Program-made: the position numbers and the translations under genes
Notes under the pieces: model-generated
The model's database searches: none
Told to the model about the DNA's origin: nothing
Seen by the model: only the letters and a program-made list of their open reading frames with translations
Shown: piece after piece, positions 53,972 through 61,463 of the stretch
Layout: every line of letters starts with the position of its first letter
Position numbering within the stretch: position 1 is the stretch's first letter
Source: a virus
DNA length: 64,000 nucleotides
Direction: 5' to 3' (one strand)
Virus record (IMG/VR): IMGVR_UViG_3300023313_000003
Location: 1 to 64,000 of that record

Positions 53972-54165
53972 TCAATATTATATTCTTTCATTTGCTTTAA
54001 AGCTTCTTTGGTAGGCTTTAATTTATTGTATTTTTTAGGACTTTTTAGGTACTCTTCCATAAGAATTTTATGGCCATTTACTACTATATATTCAGGCCTA
54101 AAGTTTTCTCTATATGGTATTTTATATATTTCTTTTATTTCATTACTGGTCTTAGATTTTCCCAT
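53968..54165 (-). CDS. Hypothetical basic 65-aa protein
   Basis: Lysine-rich small protein (MGKSKTSNEIKEIYKIPYRE...). AGGAGA lies upstream of the ATG. It overlaps the upstream gene by 31 nt and converges with the metallopeptidase gene. No motif; a nucleic-acid-binding role is suggested only by charge. Confidence 0.5.
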   Translation of the reverse strand: MGKSKTSNEIKEIYKIPYRENFRPEYIVVNGHKILMEEYLKSPKKYNKLKPTKEALKQMKEYNID

Positions 54166-54401
54166 CTTATTTCTCCTGTTGGAAATACAGGAGTACCAAT
54201 TAACTCCTGAACTTTGCTCATATCCATATTGACTGAATCTTTATTAAAAAGTTTACAAGTTTCACAATACATTTCTACTTTTTTCATTTGTTCTTCTCTT
54301 ACTCTATAAATGATTCCACCCCCTGCTCTATGACAAACAACACAATTAAAAGCTATTTCCATAAGTGAAGGGAAAGGATATATTTTTGCATCTTTATTCA
54401 A
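54135..54401 (-). CDS. Small zinc-ribbon protein, 88 aa
   Basis: Two CxxC pairs (CVVC and CETC, about residues 19-22 and 43-46) separated by a beta hairpin form a zinc-ribbon. The start is TTG, as no in-frame ATG with a ribosome site exists before the first Cys; AAGG lies upstream. It overlaps its neighbours at both ends. Zinc-ribbon phage proteins often bind nucleic acid or RNA polymerase; here this is inference. Confidence 0.55.
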   Translation of the reverse strand: MNKDAKIYPFPSLMEIAFNCVVCHRAGGGIIYRVREEQMKKVEMYCETCKLFNKDSVNMDMSKVQELIGTPVFPTGEIRWENLRPVMK

Positions 54402-55020
54402 AAGGCCATACCTTTGTTAATTTCATTGCGTACATTGCATACTCTTTTTGTTTAAGTTTTTTATAAGAATGTATATCTTGAAATTCGTCTTCAGATAATA
54501 CTAATAAGATTAAAGCACTAATTACTGCTTCAGATCCTTTTATTATAAGAGGTATTTTACCCCCAAGAGTAGCTTGGATATAGTTATCTAAAGCAAAACA
54601 TATATGATAGTAACATTGCTCTAAGAATGTTCCTTTCATCTCTCTTTTACCTTCTACTGAAAACTTCTTGCACATATTTCTTAATTTTTGAGCATTACCT
54701 TTGCCTTCTAAATATAAAAACATTTCATCACATGACTGACTTATAACCTTGCCTTTAAAACTTTGTTGAATATCATCAATAAGAAATCTAAGTAAGTCAC
54801 ACCTTTGAGATTCAGGCATAATGCTTAAGCAAAAGAATAGAATCCAATCGCCCCTACCTTCATCTACAATATTTAAGAAGTCATTTTTACGAGTTGAAAT
54901 ATCAACATTAGTTTGCCCTTCAAATCTTTTAAATAGAATTTTTTGAGCAACAGTGCAAGCTTGCATATCTTCTATCATTTTAATATTGAAATTCTTTAAA
55001 TCTATTTTCTTCTTTGCCAT
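54394..55020 (-). CDS. Hypothetical helical 208-aa protein
   Basis: Mostly alpha-helical soluble protein with several Cys residues but no metal motif. It begins MAKKKIDLKNFNIKM and has AGTAGGA upstream. It lies upstream of the portal module where a small terminase gene could sit, but no DNA-binding helix-turn-helix can be seen with confidence. Function unknown. Confidence 0.55.
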   Translation of the reverse strand: MAKKKIDLKNFNIKMIEDMQACTVAQKILFKRFEGQTNVDISTRKNDFLNIVDEGRGDWILFFCLSIMPESQRCDLLRFLIDDIQQSFKGKVISQSCDEMFLYLEGKGNAQKLRNMCKKFSVEGKREMKGTFLEQCYYHICFALDNYIQATLGGKIPLIIKGSEAVISALILLVLSEDEFQDIHSYKKLKQKEYAMYAMKLTKVWPFE

Positions 55021-55088
55021 ATCCTACTCTTTAAGTATTACTAAGTTATCTTTGTTAATCTTGGTTAATATAAGGTATAAAGTCAAAT

Positions 55089-55343
55089 TTACTCATCTTC
55101 TTTTTCACTAAGTAAAATTTTCATAAACATTTTTTTAGTCATTCTCATATCACCTTTTCTTACTCTATCTAAAATTGACTGTTTTGCTTGTCTTTTACCT
55201 TGGTTCGATTGTTTTTTTGCTTTGTAATCTCTTAGAGTTTCTTGAAGTTCATCTTCAAGGTTTTCTAATTCTTTTCTTTTTCTTCTGATTAATCTTTTTA
55301 AATGATTTTTTCTTTCTCTTATATCAGCTACTTTATATGTCAA
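55089..55343 (-). CDS. Hypothetical coiled-coil basic 84-aa protein
   Basis: The sequence is one long charged helix (RERKNHLKRLIRRKRKELE, then LQETLRDYKAKKQ), strongly basic, with a short C-terminal helix (FMKILLSEKEDE). A promoter-like element is 35 nt upstream. A coiled-coil nucleic-acid binder or assembly helper is plausible. No homologue recognised. Confidence 0.55.
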   Translation of the reverse strand: MTYKVADIRERKNHLKRLIRRKRKELENLEDELQETLRDYKAKKQSNQGKRQAKQSILDRVRKGDMRMTKKMFMKILLSEKEDE

Positions 55344-55378
55344 GGTACTCTCCTATTTTAGAAAGTTAGTTATGATAT

Positions 55379-55389
55379 ATATTTACAAT
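55379..55389 (-). promoter_or_regulatory. Putative late promoter element ATTGTAAATAT
   Basis: Minus-strand ATTGTAAATAT lies 35 nt before the coiled-coil gene. It matches RTTGTAWATAW. Confidence 0.45.
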
Positions 55390-55400
55390 AAGAGTTAGAA

Positions 55401-55619
55401 TTAAATAAGAACTGGTTTATTTGAAAGGAAATTTTTAAAAGCTATAACTGCAAGTTTCCAAGTGTCATAGCTCCCAATTATAGTTGCGTTTACAATTAAA
55501 GAATAAGGATTAGGGCCAGGAACGTATGCGATAGTCGCATCATACCCTCGGTAACTCTCGGCCCATGTGTTATTTGAAGTCTTTTCAAAGCGATATATAT
55601 TTTCTACACTATTTTTCAT
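55401..55619 (-). CDS. Hypothetical 72-aa protein
   Basis: Small mixed alpha/beta protein with aromatic residues and a Pro/Gly turn (YVPGPNPYSL). A T/A-rich stretch with TGTATATATAG lies only 3-14 nt before the ATG; if that is a promoter, the mRNA would be leaderless. No obvious AGGAG is seen. Function unknown. Confidence 0.45.
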   Translation of the reverse strand: MKNSVENIYRFEKTSNNTWAESYRGYDATIAYVPGPNPYSLIVNATIIGSYDTWKLAVIAFKNFLSNKPVLI

Positions 55620-55633
55620 GTACTATATATACA

Positions 55634-55699
55634 CTATTTCGGTAAAGTTAGTTCTATAACCTTAAGTGATATTAAAATAATAATGCAAGCGATAATCAT
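55634..55699 (-). CDS. Mini membrane peptide, 21 aa
   Basis: Very short frame MIIACIIILISLKVIELTLPK, nearly all hydrophobic, one membrane segment. AAGGAGAATGTT immediately precedes its ATG, and the ATG overlaps the upstream stop as ATGA. These are the best signals one can have for a gene this small, but chance is not excluded. Small phage membrane peptides can act as lysis or host-inhibition factors. Confidence 0.4.
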   Translation of the reverse strand: MIIACIIILISLKVIELTLPK

Positions 55700-55992
55700 A
55701 ACATTCTCCTTATTCTATATTCTTGAAGAATTAAATCAATTCCTCGGGTAAAACTACCATCTCCAACTTTCTTTATTTCTCTCCAAGAATCAGGTAGTAA
55801 TTTAATCAATTTAGGCATACGTTTTTTATCATCTCTTGTAGGCCTACCAACTGGATTCCTATTTGGATTTTCCTTTGCCCTTCTTCTTTTATTCATAGTT
55901 GAAGGACTCATTTTACAATTGCCATGCTTTTTTTTAGGGCCTGGCTTTTTATGTTTCTTTTTAGGCTTTTCGTCTAGTATTTGGTCAAGCAT
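55696..55992 (-). CDS. Basic protein with AT-hook-like motifs, 98 aa
   Basis: The N-terminal half is extremely basic, with KKPGPKKKH and NPVGRPTRDD, the latter resembling the core (GRP) of AT-hooks. The C-terminal part (LLPDSWREIKKVGDGSFTRGIDLILQEYR) resembles ribbon-helix-helix or regulator-type DNA-binding ends. It starts in a UAAUG overlap. AT-rich DNA binding is a plausible role in this AT-rich genome; the function is otherwise unknown. Confidence 0.55.
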   Translation of the reverse strand: MLDQILDEKPKKKHKKPGPKKKHGNCKMSPSTMNKRRRAKENPNRNPVGRPTRDDKKRMPKLIKLLPDSWREIKKVGDGSFTRGIDLILQEYRIRRML

Positions 55993-56210
55993 TACTTACT
56001 CCAATTATTTTTGTTTCTACATTTTCCACATAAGTCACTACTAAACTGTGGGGCCTCTCTTGTGCAATCTTTAGTAATACACTTTTTTCTAGGGTATAAG
56101 TTTTGAGGCCCACCAAACTCTTGAGATAAACTTCGACAACTTTTAATTTCGAGTATTTGCTCTTGTAGAAGTTTTAATTTTTCTTTAATATTATTAATTT
56201 GTTCTTGCAT
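55992..56210 (-). CDS. Small zinc-finger protein, 72 aa
   Basis: N-terminal coiled-coil helix (INNIKEKLKLLQEQILEIK), then two Cys pairs (CITKDC and CGKC, about residues 45-50 and 63-66). UAAUG overlaps join it to both neighbours. It probably binds zinc through the second half; the role is unknown. Confidence 0.55.
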   Translation of the reverse strand: MQEQINNIKEKLKLLQEQILEIKSCRSLSQEFGGPQNLYPRKKCITKDCTREAPQFSSDLCGKCRNKNNWSK

Positions 56211-56344
56211 TACTTACTCCCTTTAACCTGATAACCTTTAGACTGTAAAAAATCGATAGCAACTTTTACGATAACTACATTGGCTATTTGTTTAACTGCT
56301 TGTGCTACTTTATCTTGTGTTGTTTTTTCTTTTGTCTTGCTCAT
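56210..56344 (-). CDS. Hypothetical 44-aa protein
   Basis: Short frame with GGGAGGA before its ATG, ending in a UAAUG overlap with the next gene. It starts MSKTKEKTTQDKVAQ and includes a central hydrophobic beta/helix part (IANVVIVKVAIDFLQ). Ribosome site and tight coupling make it real; no family recognised. Confidence 0.6.
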   Translation of the reverse strand: MSKTKEKTTQDKVAQAVKQIANVVIVKVAIDFLQSKGYQVKGSK

Positions 56345-56373
56345 TCTTTCCTCCCGAAAAAATTTTATTATTA

Positions 56374-56748
56374 TTAACTATCTTCTTCTTCTCCTGCCCA
56401 TTCGTACCAATCATCACCATGTTCTGAAAAATAATGATAATCCATATATCTATGAATTAATTCACTAAATATATCACTTTTATCTTTACTACTATAAAAT
56501 GATTCTTCGATTAAAACAGATAAAGGCATTTTAATTCTTAAAATCACTATTTCGATATGCTGAGATTCTAATCTTAATTTATTAAGAATATATTGATAAA
56601 GTTCTCTATAATGTATCAATTTACCTTTAGTTTTAAATTTCTTTTTTTCAAAAATATTTCTATTAAAAGGTTTACGATTTTCTTCATTACCAATTCTTAA
56701 AGGTTTACTATCTTCACCTATCCCTATAGTTATTTTTTTGTAATTCAT
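56374..56748 (-). CDS. Hypothetical 124-aa protein
   Basis: Basic N-terminal half and acidic, Trp/Tyr-rich C-terminus (DDWYEWAGEEEDS). No motif recognised. It is 1 nt from the upstream acidic gene. Function unknown; it belongs to the block of small early-type genes. Confidence 0.5.
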   Translation of the reverse strand: MNYKKITIGIGEDSKPLRIGNEENRKPFNRNIFEKKKFKTKGKLIHYRELYQYILNKLRLESQHIEIVILRIKMPLSVLIEESFYSSKDKSDIFSELIHRYMDYHYFSEHGDDWYEWAGEEEDS

Positions 56749-56749
56749 T

Positions 56750-57601
56750 TTAAAATTTCACCTTTACAGTTTTAGTCAATCTAGCCATGTTAGAATTATC
56801 ATCAGTAAGAATCTCTAATTGGTACTTGTCGGTAATTTCTTTTAAACCATATTCAGTAAAATCGCTTAGTTCTTCTAATAGGATATTATAAGTAATTTCA
56901 ACACTTTTATTGTCCTTACCAACTACATAACTGGAGTCTAATAATTGCCAATAAGGGCCAAACTCTTCATCTAATACTGCATTATCATCTTGAATAAGGT
57001 AGTAGTCTAAAAGAGATTGTAGCTTTTCGTTTTTATCTTTTTCACAATATGCCATTATATTATTTTCTAGTAATGAATAATTATAATGTTCACAAGTATT
57101 ATCATAATCATTAACAACAAATAAACCGCAGTATATCCCATTATCTTCTCGCCATTCTTCAGCAATTAAAAAAGCATGATGATCATTAAGGTAATAAGTA
57201 ACATCTCTATTCATTGGAGTAATTACCTTTTTTGTACCCCTATCGTTAAGCATAAATATTTCTTCAGCACTTGAAGAAACTACAATTGGTGAAGAAGAAT
57301 AAAGCCCACTAACTGAGGAACAAGTCTCGCTATTATCTAAGTATTCTTCTAAGTATTTAAGTTCATCTTCTTTAAATAATCCTCTAATATGACTAATATC
57401 ATAAACATAATCAACACCATCAATATCATTGCATGACATATAGTCATAATTTTCTAAGCTATCTACATTTTTAATTAATTCATTAATGTCTTTAATATCA
57501 TCAAATATTTTGTTGTATTCCAATTGTATTTTATTATCTATTTTTATTACTTTTTCATTTTGTTTTTTTAATTCTTGTTTTAATTGGTTAATTGTTTGCA
57601 T
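56750..57601 (-). CDS. Hypothetical acidic 283-aa protein
   Basis: Strongly acidic (many Asp/Glu, few Lys after residue 60). It has a coiled-coil N-terminus and a predicted alpha/beta remainder. AAAGGAAAACAAA precedes the ATG, the ribosome-site context shared by other genes of this block. Acidic proteins in such positions are sometimes DNA mimics that block host enzymes, but this cannot be concluded from composition alone. No homologue recognised. Confidence 0.5.
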   Translation of the reverse strand: MQTINQLKQELKKQNEKVIKIDNKIQLEYNKIFDDIKDINELIKNVDSLENYDYMSCNDIDGVDYVYDISHIRGLFKEDELKYLEEYLDNSETCSSVSGLYSSSPIVVSSSAEEIFMLNDRGTKKVITPMNRDVTYYLNDHHAFLIAEEWREDNGIYCGLFVVNDYDNTCEHYNYSLLENNIMAYCEKDKNEKLQSLLDYYLIQDDNAVLDEEFGPYWQLLDSSYVVGKDNKSVEITYNILLEELSDFTEYGLKEITDKYQLEILTDDNSNMARLTKTVKVKF

Positions 57602-57616
57602 TTTGTTTTCCTTTTG

Positions 57617-58006
57617 TTAATTGTTTTCTTCTTTTTCTTCGGCCATTTCGATTAAAGTTTCTTTTTCGTAGTCACTTCTTTTATCTTCATCAATTTTTAA
57701 GTAGTCGCATAATTCAGAATGAGAATAATCATCAAAATTTTCTTGATTATCAAAATCACTTTCGGCCTCATCAAAATCATTTCGATCATAATACTCTCCA
57801 TCGTATTCAACTAAATCCTCATTATCAATAAAATCAGATAATCCACAATTATAAGCAGTAGGGTCAATTTCGCTTAATATCCTACTTGGATAATACTCAA
57901 GGCCAGCAACACTGACAGGCCCCTCACAATCTAAAAATTCATCATACCTTTGATCAATATCAACTGCTGTATAATCTTGCTCTAAAATTTCTTCTAATGT
58001 TTTCAT
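57617..58006 (-). CDS. Acidic small phage protein of a widespread conserved type
   Basis: 129 aa. The segment LEYYPSRILSEIDPTAYNCGLSDFID (residues about 36-61) fits a recurrent phage/plasmid pattern of the form (L/F)EYxPSxxLxxxDPxAYxCGxxD(F/W). Asp/Glu-rich on both sides. Function of that family is not established. AAAGGAAAATTAA precedes the ATG. Confidence 0.55.
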   Translation of the reverse strand: MKTLEEILEQDYTAVDIDQRYDEFLDCEGPVSVAGLEYYPSRILSEIDPTAYNCGLSDFIDNEDLVEYDGEYYDRNDFDEAESDFDNQENFDDYSHSELCDYLKIDEDKRSDYEKETLIEMAEEKEENN

Positions 58007-58234
58007 TTAATTTTCCTTTGTTAATTGGTTTAATTGTTTCTTAGTTATTTCTTGGTTTAATTGGTATGATCTAGCACCTTCAGGACAATGCCATAAATCA
58101 ATAAAAGCACTTTCATCATTAGCATTGTTTAAGGCACTTATAGCCATATCCAACTCGCTATAAAATCCTATTGTTTGAGTAGTTTCATCTTCTAAAACAA
58201 TACCTAGCTCCCAATGCAATTTTATTTTATTCAT
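58007..58234 (-). CDS. Hypothetical 75-aa protein
   Basis: Start at ATG 58234, in a UAAUG overlap with the upstream stop and with AGGTGG five nt before it; a GTG nine nt earlier is less likely. The sequence begins MNKIKLHWELGIVLED and has no recognised motif. It belongs to the small-gene operon. Confidence 0.5.
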   Translation of the reverse strand: MNKIKLHWELGIVLEDETTQTIGFYSELDMAISALNNANDESAFIDLWHCPEGARSYQLNQEITKKQLNQLTKEN

Positions 58235-58491
58235 TATAGCCACCTAAAATATAAATTAGAATTACTTAATCTTGTATATATGCCAACTGTATTTATAGTA
58301 CAAAAATTAAGCACTAATTTTATACTACCTAGACTTTCAATTTCAGTATTAACAGCTACATCAAAAGTCACAACTTCAATTGGTTTATTAAATATCGTAA
58401 ATTCATCATCATATTGATCGGGGGTAGGTAAAATAATTTCATTTCTATATATATTAAAATGTTCAGCTAAAACTTTAACTATTTCTTTCAT
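58234..58491 (-). CDS. Hypothetical 85-aa protein
   Basis: Alpha/beta small protein. GAGGA lies 8 nt before the ATG, and it overlaps the upstream gene by 17 nt and the downstream gene by UAAUG. No family recognised. Confidence 0.5.
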   Translation of the reverse strand: MKEIVKVLAEHFNIYRNEIILPTPDQYDDEFTIFNKPIEVVTFDVAVNTEIESLGSIKLVLNFCTINTVGIYTRLSNSNLYFRWL

Positions 58492-58924
58492 TACATTTAT
58501 CCTCTAATTCATCTATATTAATCTGATTATCCTTTAAAAGCTTTTCAAGTTCTTCATTTGTTATATTATTTAAGAACAAGTCAATAATTTCCCTTTCTTC
58601 AATAACAGAATCATTAATTAATTGTTGAAGTTGTGTCTTAATATTTTTTTGCTTTATCGCTTTTTTAATTCTAATTGCTTCAGAATAATAACTATTTAAT
58701 TTTTCAAAGCTAAAATCAAAGTTTTGAGTTCTATCAAGCCAAGCAATTGCATTAATATTAACTAAAAATTTATTGGCACTTTTAAGTATTTCTTCATGCA
58801 ATTCAGGGCAATTATTAGAATTTAAATAATCAAGTTCATCAATTATTAAATTTCTATAACTACTATCTAAGTTATCAAGTATCATCATTTTTATATGTAA
58901 TTTATATAAGTCATTTTCTTGCAT
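58475..58924 (-). CDS. Hypothetical helical 149-aa protein
   Basis: Predominantly alpha-helical protein with long charged helices (RIKKAIKQKNIKTQLQQL, NITNEELEKLLKDNQ). No motif recognised. It is separated from the upstream 45-aa gene by 3 nt. Confidence 0.5.
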   Translation of the reverse strand: MQENDLYKLHIKMMILDNLDSSYRNLIIDELDYLNSNNCPELHEEILKSANKFLVNINAIAWLDRTQNFDFSFEKLNSYYSEAIRIKKAIKQKNIKTQLQQLINDSVIEEREIIDLFLNNITNEELEKLLKDNQINIDELEDKCNERNS

Positions 58925-58927
58925 GGT

Positions 58928-59065
58928 TTAATCCTCTATTTCATTTTGAACATTTGATATTAGATCAATTAAATATTCTTTTCTGTTATCGCTTAAATTT
59001 TTATCATTTGCTATTATTAGACAAGCGTTATCTAATATAGATATTATTTCCTTTTCAAATTCCAT
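58928..59065 (-). CDS. Hypothetical 45-aa protein
   Basis: Small helical acidic protein starting MEFEKEIISILDN. AAGGAG lies 8 nt before the ATG, inside the 3' end of the upstream gene. Open through 45 codons and closed 3 nt before the next start. It fills a gap that would otherwise be empty; no function known. Confidence 0.55.
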   Translation of the reverse strand: MEFEKEIISILDNACLIIANDKNLSDNRKEYLIDLISNVQNEIED

Positions 59066-59417
59066 AATATACTCCTTGGCTTAAAATTTTTATAATTGGT
59101 TTATTTATTTCTAATTGGTTAAGAGTTTTTAATTCCCTAGTAGTATATGGATTGTAATAATTAAAGTTATTAATAAGCATATCAACTAAATTATTGGCCT
59201 GGAGTTTTAATTGTTTTTCAAGCCTTTCAATACTACCTGTAATTTTTAAGTAAATTTCACCATCGCCAATTGTCCAACAACTAAGCTCATCATTTAAATG
59301 ATTAATCCTTTTAGTAGTTTGCAAAACCGATTCGCTTAAGCTATTTATAAGCATATCAAATTCATTTTGTGATAAATCAATATTATAAGTAAGTTTAGAC
59401 AATGGGATTATATTCAT
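59055..59417 (-). CDS. Hypothetical 120-aa protein, tandem paralogue A
   Basis: Start at ATG 59417, in a UAAUG overlap with the preceding paralogue and with AGGGGG upstream; a longer frame start inside that gene was rejected. The pattern of an N-terminal beta strand, a long helix and a C-terminal NPYTTRELKTLNQLE...ILSQG segment is shared with paralogue B (NPFNSVELSLLKNC...FINIG). Two copies in tandem point to duplication. Function unknown. Confidence 0.55.
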   Translation of the reverse strand: MNIIPLSKLTYNIDLSQNEFDMLINSLSESVLQTTKRINHLNDELSCWTIGDGEIYLKITGSIERLEKQLKLQANNLVDMLINNFNYYNPYTTRELKTLNQLEINKPIIKILSQGVYYGI

Positions 59418-59746
59418 TAAATACCCCCTATGTTTATAAAGTCGTATACTCTTTGTGTAGCATGGCAATTTTTTAATAATGACAATTCAACACTATTAAA
59501 AGGATTATGATATTCATTATTTAATTCTAGTAAATCTAATAATTGACAACTTGAAGAAAAAAGTAATTGTTCTTTGTGGCTTAAGCCTCTTTTAATATTA
59601 AAGTATTCTGTTTCGTCATCATCTTCAAAATGAATAGTAAGATCATCAAATAATTTATTAACTACTATTAACCTTTCGATAATATCTTCACTTAATACAC
59701 TTATTAAATTGTTTAATTGTTTTTGTTCTAATTTTAATTTATACAT
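59417..59746 (-). CDS. Hypothetical 109-aa protein, tandem paralogue B
   Basis: Start at ATG 59746, 8 nt after AAAGG; a GTG three codons earlier is less likely. Same layout as paralogue A (beta strand, helix with LSED or LSES, acid-rich loop DDDETE, NPF/NPY motif near the end). It is followed by A with a UAAUG overlap. Confidence 0.55.
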   Translation of the reverse strand: MYKLKLEQKQLNNLISVLSEDIIERLIVVNKLFDDLTIHFEDDDETEYFNIKRGLSHKEQLLFSSSCQLLDLLELNNEYHNPFNSVELSLLKNCHATQRVYDFINIGGI

Positions 59747-59758
59747 ATTATTCACCTT

Positions 59759-59914
59759 TTATTGTCCAAAAAATTTTAGTTGTTTAATCATATCGAGAAT
59801 TAAATTTTCTTCTTGTGCATTTTTAGCCTTTAAAAAACACTTGTTTAAATATTCTAATTTCTCATTATATCCATTTAATTTATCAATCTTTTTTAATATA
59901 TTACTTGTTTTCAA
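59759..59914 (-). CDS. Hypothetical 51-aa protein, TTG start
   Basis: Frame from TTG 59914 to 59759; AAAGGTG lies 5 nt upstream. Basic, helical (MKTSNILKKIDKLNGYN...). It fills the gap between the clamp-like gene and paralogue B, and the surrounding genes are equally tightly packed. The non-ATG start lowers certainty. Confidence 0.45.
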   Translation of the reverse strand: MKTSNILKKIDKLNGYNEKLEYLNKCFLKAKNAQEENLILDMIKQLKFFGQ

Positions 59915-59942
59915 CTTTTCACCTTTCCTTTTATTATCCCAA

Positions 59943-60557
59943 TTAAACTTTACAGGGCATTAATACGGCCTTTTCAATGCCTTGTATTGCTTTTCCAGTA
60001 ACAAGAATAGGCTTAATTGTGCAAGTATCCTTTTCAAGTATCATTTTTTTATTAATGTTAAATGTTATTATTTTTGTTTTCCCTGAATTTTCCATGCTAG
60101 AAACTAAATCTTTTAATAAGTCAAAATTAAAACCTATTTTAAAATTTTCTTCACTTTCTTTTAAATTGCCTAGAATACTATCAAGCTTTACATAATCCCG
60201 ATCAATTACATTCAATTGCATTAAAAATTTATCTCCCAATTGAATAATTAAATTGTCACTTAATGAAAAGGTTAACTCGGGGCCTTCTTTTTTGTACTCT
60301 TTTAATATGGCTTTTAATCCCTTTTCATTATTTCTATTGATTATTAAGCCCTCTTTGAAATTATCAAATAAAAACTCATTAAAGCCCCTATCGTTTAATA
60401 TAGTTTGATTCATGCAAAAGCCATTTGTTGATTCTAGTATTACAGTGTCATACTCTCCGGGCCGACAATTTACCCCCATTAAAAAAGTTCTTGTTTCATC
60501 TTTTGAAGCAACTTTAATTAAATTTGTAATTGTTTGAATTGTTTTTTTGTAAATCAT
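59943..60557 (-). CDS. DnaN-like sliding clamp fragment (two-domain)
   Basis: 204 aa. Residues 1 to about 65 match clamp domain II (I..LIKVASKDETRTFLMGVN, then LESTNGFCM, compare bacterial DETRPILTGV and VATDGHRLA). The C-terminal region matches domain III (FKIGFNFDLLKDLVSSM and the end KAVLMPCKV, compare EIGFNVSYVLDVLNAL and YVVMPMRL). Domain I is missing; bacterial DnaN has three domains in ~366 aa. Two-domain chains could only close a six-domain ring as a trimer, like PCNA or T4 gp45. AAAGGAAAACAAA precedes the ATG. It would tether the DnaE polymerase encoded 47 kb away in the window. Homology by eye is moderate. Confidence 0.6.
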   Translation of the reverse strand: MIYKKTIQTITNLIKVASKDETRTFLMGVNCRPGEYDTVILESTNGFCMNQTILNDRGFNEFLFDNFKEGLIINRNNEKGLKAILKEYKKEGPELTFSLSDNLIIQLGDKFLMQLNVIDRDYVKLDSILGNLKESEENFKIGFNFDLLKDLVSSMENSGKTKIITFNINKKMILEKDTCTIKPILVTGKAIQGIEKAVLMPCKV

Positions 60558-60636
60558 TTTGTTTTCCTTTGTTAGTTTTTGTTAATTGGTTAATGTTTCT
60601 TTTAATGTTTAGTTAATCTCTTTTAATGTTTTTAAT

Positions 60637-60656
60637 AGGCCCTATTGTCAGGGCCT
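60637..60656. other. Hairpin between clamp-like and 176-aa genes
   Basis: Perfect 7-bp stem AGGCCCT/AGGGCCT with a 6-nt loop, GC-rich in an AT-rich gap. It has no T-run on the minus strand, so it is at best a weak terminator, a pause site or an mRNA-processing or protection hairpin. Confidence 0.6.
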
Positions 60657-60663
60657 TAATTAA

Positions 60664-61194
60664 TTAATCTAAGTTCTTTTCTAAGTAGGCAAGTACACCG
60701 TTGAAAATTTCTTGTGCTTCTAGGTATTGGCCAGCTTGCAAAATACTGTTAATATCTCTTGAATTGCCTAGCTCTAATTCTAGGGCCTCATTGCAAAATC
60801 TTTGACGCTTTAAATTACTACTTAACCAATTAGTTAAATGATGATTATAAATACTAATTAATGAGTCGCAAATTTCAGGCTCAATGTCTCGAATATCGTC
60901 TAAATCATTGAAGCTATACTCTAATAAATTACCTATAATTGAGTAGGCCGTTTCATACCTATAATTATCAGGCATGAACTCAATACCATGTATTAAGTCT
61001 CTAAAATCATCTTGCATTAATTCACTTGTATTATCTTTTAAACAATAGAAAGCTTCATCATTTATATTTATTTTTCTTTCAAATTGATTATAAATCTTTT
61101 CAAGAATTAACTTGATTTTTAGTTCTTCACCTTGGCAATTTAAATCACTTAAATTTTTACTTGTTTCTAATTGTTCTTGTAATTGTTCTTTCAT
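60664..61194 (-). CDS. Hypothetical helical 176-aa protein
   Basis: Acidic helical protein starting MKEQLQEQLETSKNL. It has several Tyr/Asn-rich segments and no motif recognised. AAAGGAAAACAAA precedes the ATG, with a small GACC/GGTC hairpin (around 61208-61220) just upstream. First larger gene of the leftward small-gene operon. Confidence 0.5.
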   Translation of the reverse strand: MKEQLQEQLETSKNLSDLNCQGEELKIKLILEKIYNQFERKININDEAFYCLKDNTSELMQDDFRDLIHGIEFMPDNYRYETAYSIIGNLLEYSFNDLDDIRDIEPEICDSLISIYNHHLTNWLSSNLKRQRFCNEALELELGNSRDINSILQAGQYLEAQEIFNGVLAYLEKNLD

Positions 61195-61234
61195 TTTGTT
61201 TTCCTTTGACCTTTTCGGTCGGTTAATATTCTTT

Positions 61235-61435
61235 TTATATTGTTTTTAATATTTTAATTTCTAACGCTTGAAGTCTTTTAATCTTTCTTAAGACTAATAT
61301 TTCAATAATTGAATTTTTATTATATTCTAAGAACTCAATTAAAATTGTTTTCTTGCCTTTTAAGATTTTAATTTCTTCTAATTTATAAGCCGTTTTAATT
61401 TCTTTAATTGTGTTTTTTAAGTTTTTGTAATTCAT
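61235..61435 (-). CDS. Hypothetical 66-aa protein
   Basis: Very basic helical protein rich in Ile/Leu/Lys (LKNTIKEIKTAYKLEEIKILKGKKT). AAAGG lies 7 nt before the ATG. No homologue recognised. Its hydrophobic-basic helix could bind nucleic acid or membrane. Confidence 0.45.
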   Translation of the reverse strand: MNYKNLKNTIKEIKTAYKLEEIKILKGKKTILIEFLEYNKNSIIEILVLRKIKRLQALEIKILKTI

Positions 61436-61463
61436 TTTTTACCTTTTATTTAAGTTGATATTT

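Noticed and set aside
54394-55020. Small terminase subunit.
   Set aside because: The position upstream of the portal fits, but no DNA-binding motif is visible and no large terminase follows; only hypothetical status is supported.
57617-58006. ArdA-type DNA-mimic antirestriction protein because of acidity.
   Set aside because: Acidity alone is not enough, and ArdA sequence landmarks are absent.
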